Shown piece after piece: positions 50,101 through 64,000 of a stretch of 64,000 nt of DNA. Position 1 is the stretch's first letter, and every line of letters begins with the position of its first letter. Position numbers and translations under genes: made by a program. The notes under the pieces were generated by a model. The model made no database searches and had not been told where the DNA came from. It saw nothing but the letters and a program-made list of their open reading frames with translations. Origin of the DNA: Chrysoperla carnea (lineage: Eukaryota > Arthropoda > Insecta > Neuroptera > Chrysopidae); contig NC_058342.1 in the NCBI RefSeq assembly GCF_905475395.1, positions 26,136,640 to 26,200,639 of the forward strand. Reading direction: 5' to 3'.

Positions 50101-53100
50101 TAGGAGGGCCTCCAAGTTCTGTAATGACGACTGAAGCCCCTAGGGAACCCATAGAGGGATTTTGTCCCCTGGACCTTAAACCCGCCTTAGCATTTTTTAA
50201 ATTGCCTCGAAAACTATTCATCTCATCGTTAAATATACCCGATATTTGTATATAATGGATCAAATTTATCCAAATTTACTAGACTAGATAGGAGTATATT
50301 ATAGTATTAATAGATTATCTCACCATACGTTGCGATTTAATACGCCCTTCAATTTCTTTCTGCAACTCTTCAATCTTGCTAGGATCACTTTTGAGTATGC
50401 AATACAACTTAACAAGCTCGTACATGTGGACAACACGTTTATTGGGAATAAACAAACGTTTGTGAAACTCATTTGTAACTGCTTTTTTACTGGACGGCTT
50501 TGAATCCAATATTTGTGGAACAAATGACGGATATGATGTCAAAATACGTTCAGCATCAACAATGTCACGCATTTCATAAAATGCCTCGCATGGCTCTTCA
50601 ACGGTGATTTCAAGTATATTAAAGGTGTCAATCAGATAATTTTGTTCGACACGTAATAACTGTTTGCCAATACCGCATCGTTGAAATGGTGGAATTATAA
50701 CAAATTGACTAATTCGCGGTCGAATTTTATCTGGGAATGAATGAAATCGGTAAACCGTTGAAAAGCCAACGAAATGATATCGCAATTTTGGTGTTTTTTG
50801 TACTTCATATCTAAAAAAAAACAACAAATTTTGAACCGTCTATCCGCTTTTAATCCGATTTGTGAAAAGTTATAGTTAAAGGTTGAGTAAGGGGGCTATG
50901 GGTCTGAAAATTGATTTTTTTTCTGATACGAAAACTTTAAGAAATATTCTCGGAAAATTTGGAGTCATTAGAAGTAAAATTTTCCGAGTCATGGACAATT
51001 GAGTCTCAGGGCGTTCTTTTCTATACCAAGTATATATGTAATAATATTTCAAGGTATACTAAGTTCAGTCCCAAGTTTGTAACTCTTAAAACTATTGATG
51101 CTTCGAATAAAATTTTGGTAATTAGTCCATTTCCGGTTGTCTGTCTATCTGGAAGCATGATAACTAAAAAACGAGAGATGTCAAGCTGAAATTTTTATAG
51201 CGTGCTCAGGGCGTATAAAGTGAGGCTAATTTCGTAAATGAGTAATATAGGTCACCGTAGGATCCATCTTGTAAGCCGTTGCAGATAGACCAAAAGTTTA
51301 TTTATAAAAAATGTTCCATATAAAAATATAAACAACTTTGGTTTGAAACATTTTTTCGTGAACGTCACTTGTTTATCTGTGAGAGCGCAAATTGGGACAA
51401 AACTTTAGTGTCTATTTTCTCCAAAACTATAAAATATAGAGAGTTGAAAATTTAAAAGGTAGCTTCAACTATTGGTCTTGTGAAACATTTTCGAAAAACG
51501 AACAAAAAATTTCAAAAAATAAATTCGACAATTTTCAAAATTCCCTGACATTTCCCCGATAATTTTATGGATATAAGTTCACTTACATGGTAAAAATACA
51601 CCATCGAGGATCCACAGTAATGCGCACAGCGCCGTCTATACATAATAGAGCAAATGATTCCATACGACGATGATATTCTTTGAATGATTCGTCAGCATTG
51701 GCAAAATCGCTAAAATAAATTTCAAAAACCCGCATTTTACCATTCACTAAAAATAAAAAGAAATTGGATTAAAAAAGATTTTTTTAAACAAGCTGCTCAT
51801 AGACGTTCAAAATTTTATATCTGTCCAATATCACTCATTTTATCTCAATATTAAAGTAGTATTATCTGGTCGGGAAACATTCAGAGCGGAAATATATCTC
51901 GGAATTATAGACAGTAACTTTAAAAGTAGGGAGAATTGTAAAGCAATTTTTCCAGTAAATTTAATCAATTTGAATATATTGTATTCTGGTGATTTAGAAA
52001 AGTGATTTTATGATGAATGTATCCTTCTACGTTCTGATTTAACAACGATAACTCGAATCGGAGTACTGCCCCGAACAATCAACGCGATTTTTTACAGGAA
52101 ATAAAGAACTTATTAAAGCAAAAGTTATTTATCTTACTAAAGAAAAAGTTATTTATTGAGATTTTTTTAACAAGGGCGCTAATTGTTTAAAATACCTATG
52201 TACGCAAAATTTCCTTATTCGAATTAATGTCTGATCGGCTCTGGACAAAGGAAAAATAAAGAACGACTCCTAAAAAAAATATAACACTTTAAGTATACCT
52301 TTCCGGTCGAAGACCTGAATCATTTTTCCATGTGGTTTGAAATGAGTCGCAAATTCTTCCTCATATAATGTTAAAAAGTCGTTACGTTGATTATGATAAT
52401 TAATTGGTAAATCTTCATTTAGATCCATTATTATCTTATCAATTTCCTGATTGCCATCGATATTCGTAGAAATCAATGTTTTCAAAGATGAACTCCAAAA
52501 TGATAAAGAAATACGTGGGATCACGTCTCCAGTGTCTCCATTAAAACTAAAAAAAGAAAAAAGTGGTAAACTTCAGAGCTCCATCATTTAAGTCATATTT
52601 CCCGTTCATTTAATGTTCCTTAATCCGTCAGCACTCGCATCAACCGTTCGATAATATTTAGTCGTGTGATGAGAGACATTAATTTTGTAAATCATAACCT
52701 CTACATAAATTTATTGTTTAATGCACTAGCTAATTAAAAAATAGTTTGATTACGTGATTATTGGATGATGTTTAAGAGTGAAAATATTAGAGCAGTGAAA
52801 TAATCTAAATAATTAAATTCATTTTAACTCATAGTCAGAATCAAGTTAACTGAAAATGCCAATTATACCAATTTCGAGCTCTTTACCAGCGCAAAAAAAA
52901 AAAAAACAAAGGGTTGATTTCTGAAAAATTTACGATTTTTCACAATTTTTTTGCTATTTACTAGAAACCATGCATTTAAGAGAAAAAAATAGGTCAATCC
53001 AAAGTTATCGGGTATAAGATTTCCAATCAATTTGCATAAATAAACTTTTTTTTATCTTTCATATAAACATTTTCAACCACATATACCATTTAAAACAAGT

Positions 53101-54253
53101 GAAAACAAACAATTGACTGATTTAATTGTTGAAATACTATGTATAGACAGTGTTCGTTACACTGTAACATAGCACATACATACATGTCACACATTGACAC
53201 ATATATAACTGATATAGCCAAAACATACATACTATACAATTTGCGCTCTCACGGGTAAACAGTGATGTATACGCAAAAATGTTTCAAACAAAAGTTGCTT
53301 ATTTTATTTATAAGGAACATTTTTTACATTTAAACTTTTGTTTTATCTCTAACGGTTTACAAGTCCCAAATTTGTAACGCTTAAAAATATTGATGCTACG
53401 AAAAAAATTTTGGTTTAGGTGTTCATAGAATCACCTAATTAGTCCATTTCCGTATGTCATGGCATTACCGACGAATAAATATAATCAACACCATAATTAT
53501 TATACCATGTATATGAAATATATCGAGGTATACTAATTTTAGTCCCAAGTTTGTAACGCTTGAAATTATTGATGCTATGAACAAAATTATGGTATAGGTG
53601 TTCATAAAATCATCTATACATGGTATTTCAACAATTAACTCAATCAATTGTAGTTTAAATAAAATATACTTTAGTTTTACAGTTTGACATATGATATTTT
53701 TATGAGAAACACGTCGTTGTTAGCCGAATGCCCAACTAAAATGAATGAATGTTGAAACGTTGCCAGGCAACTGTTTTTAGGTAGGTAGCTGGATATCATC
53801 ACAAGTAGGTAGGTTTTATTTTAAATTATATGATTTCTCCCGGCTTCTTAAATCTTTGTAATGGCGACCCAAATAATTTAATAAATTTAATCAATTCCCT
53901 GATATTAGAATTCGAACGAGCCAAAAAATTAATAAAACTACAGCAAAATGCAAGGGGAATTCGTTTAAAAACCACAATTAGTTCAAAATAATAGTTTAAA
54001 ATGAAAAAATTGATATATTTTTCGCGAGGGGATACAAAAATTACATTTACTCACGCTTCAATAACCCGGGGTACAATTCCAGGTGGAAAATCGGCGTTGT
54101 CATCATCCAAATCTTCTTTATCTCGAACTAAAAATCGAAAAAGAAAATTTTGAAAAATGAGGTTTATTAATATAATTTTGATTGCTCACCTAAATTGATG
54201 GTAAATTTAATTTTACAATCGGTTGTGCTAACGCCATTAGATTGGCATGCCAT
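47162..54253 (-). CDS. HAT1: Histone acetyltransferase type B catalytic subunit
   Basis: Six constitutive coding exons on the minus strand: 54253-54190, 54127-54055, 52546-52299, 51746-51587, 50810-50324, 47353-47162 (stop TAA). They give 1,224 nt, 407 aa (human 419). HAT1 acetylates new histone H4 at Lys5 and Lys12 with its RbAp46/48 partner. Landmarks: the start MACQSNGVSTTDCKIKFTINL continuing LVRDKEDL; DDERWH-like DPRWCIFTIYEV; GNAT motif A RPRISQFVIIPPFQRCGIG with the Q-x-x-G-x-G acetyl-CoA loop; and ITVEEP carrying the Glu at the expected catalytic position. The last exon has IEEQFKGLFIKYENVVEKL, matching the family's C-terminal helix. The N-terminal half is much more divergent than the GNAT core; the usual LFG-x-x-E...GYxGLK segment is not recognisable. 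A further 525 bp open exon that fits the frame lies at 48275-48799 and is listed separately. Confidence 0.92.
47600..47740 (+). pseudogene. LINE RNase H fragment
   Basis: Plus-strand frames give EANELAGAFG and, after a frameshift, SFTNCKLLLNEDILKTVNLR followed by a stop. This is the same region as the fragment at 9640-9690 in the pogo-like element, from a related LINE. It lies in the last HAT1 intron. Confidence 0.55.
48275..48799 (-). CDS. Optional-looking extra exon within the last HAT1 intron (175 codons, internal duplication)
   Basis: On the minus strand an acceptor (TATTTTCCAG) precedes 48799 and a donor (GTAATT) follows 48275. The 525 nt between are open in one frame and phase 0 at both ends, so the exon can be inserted between HAT1 exons 5 and 6, making 582 rather than 407 aa, without changing frame. 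Reading through the donor instead gives another 21 codons and a stop at about 48203, so it could also be an alternative 3' end or the last exon of a nested gene. The peptide is polar and basic, rich in Asn, Arg, Lys and Ser, with no domain I recognise. It holds two copies of a 39-residue unit containing IRKxLNIPFHTNEIR and NTIFNGYKSELSSKEN. Most HAT1 proteins have nothing here. No transcript evidence is available; the splice sites are predicted by eye. Confidence 0.5.
48415..48648. repeat. In-frame 117 bp tandem duplication inside the extra HAT1 exon
   Basis: Copies at 48415-48531 and 48532-48648 differ at only about three positions. 117 is a multiple of three, so the frame is kept. The differences change two residues (Ser to Lys after IRK, Thr to Asn after NEIR). 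The near identity points to a recent duplication. Confidence 0.92.
49412..49863. mobile_element. TIR element, about 450 bp
   Basis: The left end CATGGAGGTTATAAAGAAGG and the right end (inverted) CATAGAGGTTAGAGAGG both run into AGAACGATCGCTA. Next to the right TIR is a palindrome GCGCGCTAATGCGTTAGCGCG-like. Non-coding; it lies in a HAT1 intron. Confidence 0.65.
51027..51560 (-). repeat. Family A repeat, diverged
   Basis: Inverted copy with GGTATACTAAGTTCAGTCCC, CATTTCCGGTTGTCTGTC and ATATAAACAACTTTGGTTTG. It lies in a HAT1 intron immediately 5' (in the sense of the window) to exon 51587-51746. Confidence 0.7.
53096..53650. repeat. Cluster of family A copies in both orientations
   Basis: A plus-strand 5' part (53096-53365), an inverted distal fragment (53366-53460) and an internally deleted inverted copy (about 53508-53650) that keeps both ends. 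All lie in the HAT1 intron between exons 2 and 3. Confidence 0.7.
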
Positions 54254-56412
54254 TTTAAGTTTTTTAGTTAATTGTATAAATAAAATATTTTACAAATATG
54301 TAACACTCAATTAAAATCAGTAATTCAAATTATTCGAATTAAATATTTTATAAACAAGTGTTCGGCTTGACGTTAAAACAACTATTGGCTTGGTTTCGTT
54401 TCCAAGTTCCCTCCAATCAACAATCTTTTCAATAAATTTTACCAACGTTAGAAACAAAAGATACTTTCTTAAAGCCTATTTTATAACATACTATTTTTAT
54501 AGGAGTCAAATAATAGCGAAAACCCACAATGGATTAATTTATTTGCTTTATAAACTGAGTTATATCAAATTCTGAGACAAAAATTTGTTCAATTTTTTCT
54601 AAGCGGACAATTTCAAAATATCGAAAAAAAATTTTTGTCTCCGATGTTGATAAAAGTCAGTACTAGTCATTTTCTCAGGTGTACTTGAGCGAGTAATTTT
54701 CGAGACCTCAAAAATCGAGACCGAGATATCGTTTTAATTAGAAACTCGCGCAATCATCAAATAAAATCGATTTTTAAATTTGTAGGACCTTACAAACTGA
54801 ATTTTATCAAATTCAAATTCATGATTGATTAAGTTTCTAATGGTCAAAAATCTCATATACGATATCAATTTCAAGCAATTTTAAAATTTTACGTTAAAAA
54901 AAAAAGTTCTATTGGAATCACTGTGATAAAACGATGAACTAACAATATAAGATGATTAAAATTTAAAAATTCTAAAAAAAAATTTTCAGAGGATCAAATT
55001 TATTCACCCCAAATTACGAGCATTCTGGTTATAGTTTCGGAGGAAAGGTTTTGAAACCCCAGAGATATTGCGAAAGAGGGTGATTTTTCCAACTTTAAAT
55101 TCTAGAGGAAATAAATATAAAAAGTGTAAACAGGCAATCTATTGATTCTTATTTCAAACTAACCTCACAATAAAGGGGATGCAAAGGAGGGGGGTTAAAA
55201 TTTTCTCATAAAATAAATGTTATGTCTTAAAATTCGCTTTAGAACACTTCGTTTTGTTTCTCAAACAACTTGATATCTAAACTTTTTGCTACGACCAAAA
55301 AAAATTTTCAAAACAAAAAAGTAATAAACAAACAATTGACTGAGTTAATTGTTGAAATATTCTGTATAGAAAGTGCTGAATGTTAGTTCTTATTTTTATT
55401 ATTTTTAATAAAGAAAAGTTTAAGAAACCAACACAATTATGGTGGCCATTTGATTTGTTTTTCAAAAATTTTCGAAAGTATTTATTTTCTAAACTTTTTT
55501 TCGTTTTTCGAGAATCTTTCGCTAAATCACTATTTGAAGCTACCTGCAAATATACAATTGCTTATCTTTTCTAGTTTTGGAGAAAATGTTTATTAAAATT
55601 TTTTTATAATTTGCACTTTTGTTCAATCTGTAACGGTTTACAATATGGGTCCTATGAACCCACGGCACAATTGGCAGCAATGTTGCTCATTTACGAACTC
55701 AAACTCACTTTTTACCCCCTAAGCACGCTATAGAAATTTCAGCTTGATTTCTCTTTTCGTTTTTGAGTTATCGTAGACGAAAAACTGGAAATAAACTAAT
55801 TAGGTGATTGTATGAACACCTATTCCAAAATTTTGTTCGTAACATCAATATTTCTAAGCGTTACAAACTTGGGACTAAAATTAGTATACCTTAATATATA
55901 GTTCATATAAACAGGGTATAAATAGTGAAACAGGGAATGAAAGTTCATGTGCAATCATTTAAAATGTTTTTACACTAAAAATAAAAAATAAATTCCCTAA
56001 ATTTATTAAACTCCCTTCGTAAGTTCGTGTAATGTTTAGCGCATGACTATTACAGTTTATTAAATTTAGAAATGAAGTTTTTATTTATTTTTTATAAAAA
56101 TTAAAATGAATGTAGTGATTTAAAAAAAATAATTATTTTTAAAGACTTGTAAATTAAATAAATAATATTTATAAATAATACTCAATTATAGTGACTTAAA
56201 TTAAGTATCATTCAATTTAAAGAGGTTACCTTGCTAAAATAATACGCCAAAAGTGTGCAGTGTAGTGAAAATATAAAAAGTTTTACTGTAGTTATTGGAA
56301 CAATGTACGAAAAATTTATTCAAATTAAAAACAAATCCAAGTTGGTTAGTTAAATGAGTCCATTTTGGAAATATTTAGATTTATTTGGAGCCTGTTAAGA
56401 TAAAGTTTAGCT
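54254..56412. promoter_or_regulatory. Head-to-head spacer between HAT1 and U2SURP start codons
   Basis: This 2,159 bp interval separates two divergent genes and must hold both promoters. A family A copy occupies about 55318-55915, leaving 54254-55300 next to HAT1 and 55930-56412 next to U2SURP. The function is inferred from orientation. Confidence 0.45.
55318..55915 (+). repeat. Family A repeat, near full length
   Basis: Runs from AATAAACAAACAATTGACTG to ATAGTTCATATAAACAGGGT. It lies in the divergent HAT1-U2SURP spacer. Confidence 0.7.

Positions 56413-64000
<7,588 letters not shown>

Overview
This is nuclear DNA from an animal, most likely an insect. It is AT-rich and contains no prokaryotic genes. 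Five conserved multi-exon housekeeping genes have GT-AG introns and closely match metazoan families. A short interspersed (CCTAA)n tract matches the common arthropod telomere unit but is not proof of the order. I could not fix the species from the sequence alone.

Layout, left to right: (1) the 3' part of a mitochondrial carrier of the SLC25A32 type (folate/FAD), plus strand, ending at 6620; (2) a 9.7 kb gene-free, repeat-rich interval (6621-16275); (3) ASCC3, the double-cassette Ski2-like helicase of the ASC-1/RQT complex, complete on the minus strand (32289-16276, 15 coding exons, 2,360 aa); (4) a 2.0 kb head-to-head spacer; (5) HEATR5B, complete on the plus strand (34305-43010, 9 coding exons, 2,027 aa); (6) a 4.2 kb convergent spacer full of repeats; (7) HAT1, the type B histone acetyltransferase, minus strand (54253-47162, 6 constitutive exons plus one optional-looking 525 bp exon); (8) a 2.2 kb head-to-head spacer; (9) U2SURP/SR140, plus strand from 56413, cut by the right window edge. 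The genes alternate strand without exception. Every coding-exon boundary given was checked for splice dinucleotides and for reading phase by hand.

The genes are not a pathway. They are unrelated housekeeping functions: mitochondrial transport, ribosome rescue and alkylation repair, AP-1/endosome traffic, histone acetylation and splicing. Introns and spacers are dominated by mobile-element debris. This includes a roughly 550 bp dispersed family (family A, over a dozen copies), a second dispersed family (family B), pogo-like TIR elements with CAG ends at TA sites, foldback MITEs, tRNA(Ser)-like SINEs with clear target-site duplications, LINE RNase H/C-terminal fragments, and several tandem arrays.

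The observations most worth a second look are: the phase-neutral extra HAT1 exon with a recent in-frame 117 bp duplication; the family A repeats that bring a ready-made 3' splice site next to a real exon; a 97 bp SINE with an A box, no B box and a perfect 12 bp duplication; and a 293 bp TIR element made of nested GAATTGGAA-type palindromes. I found no convincing new multi-gene system.
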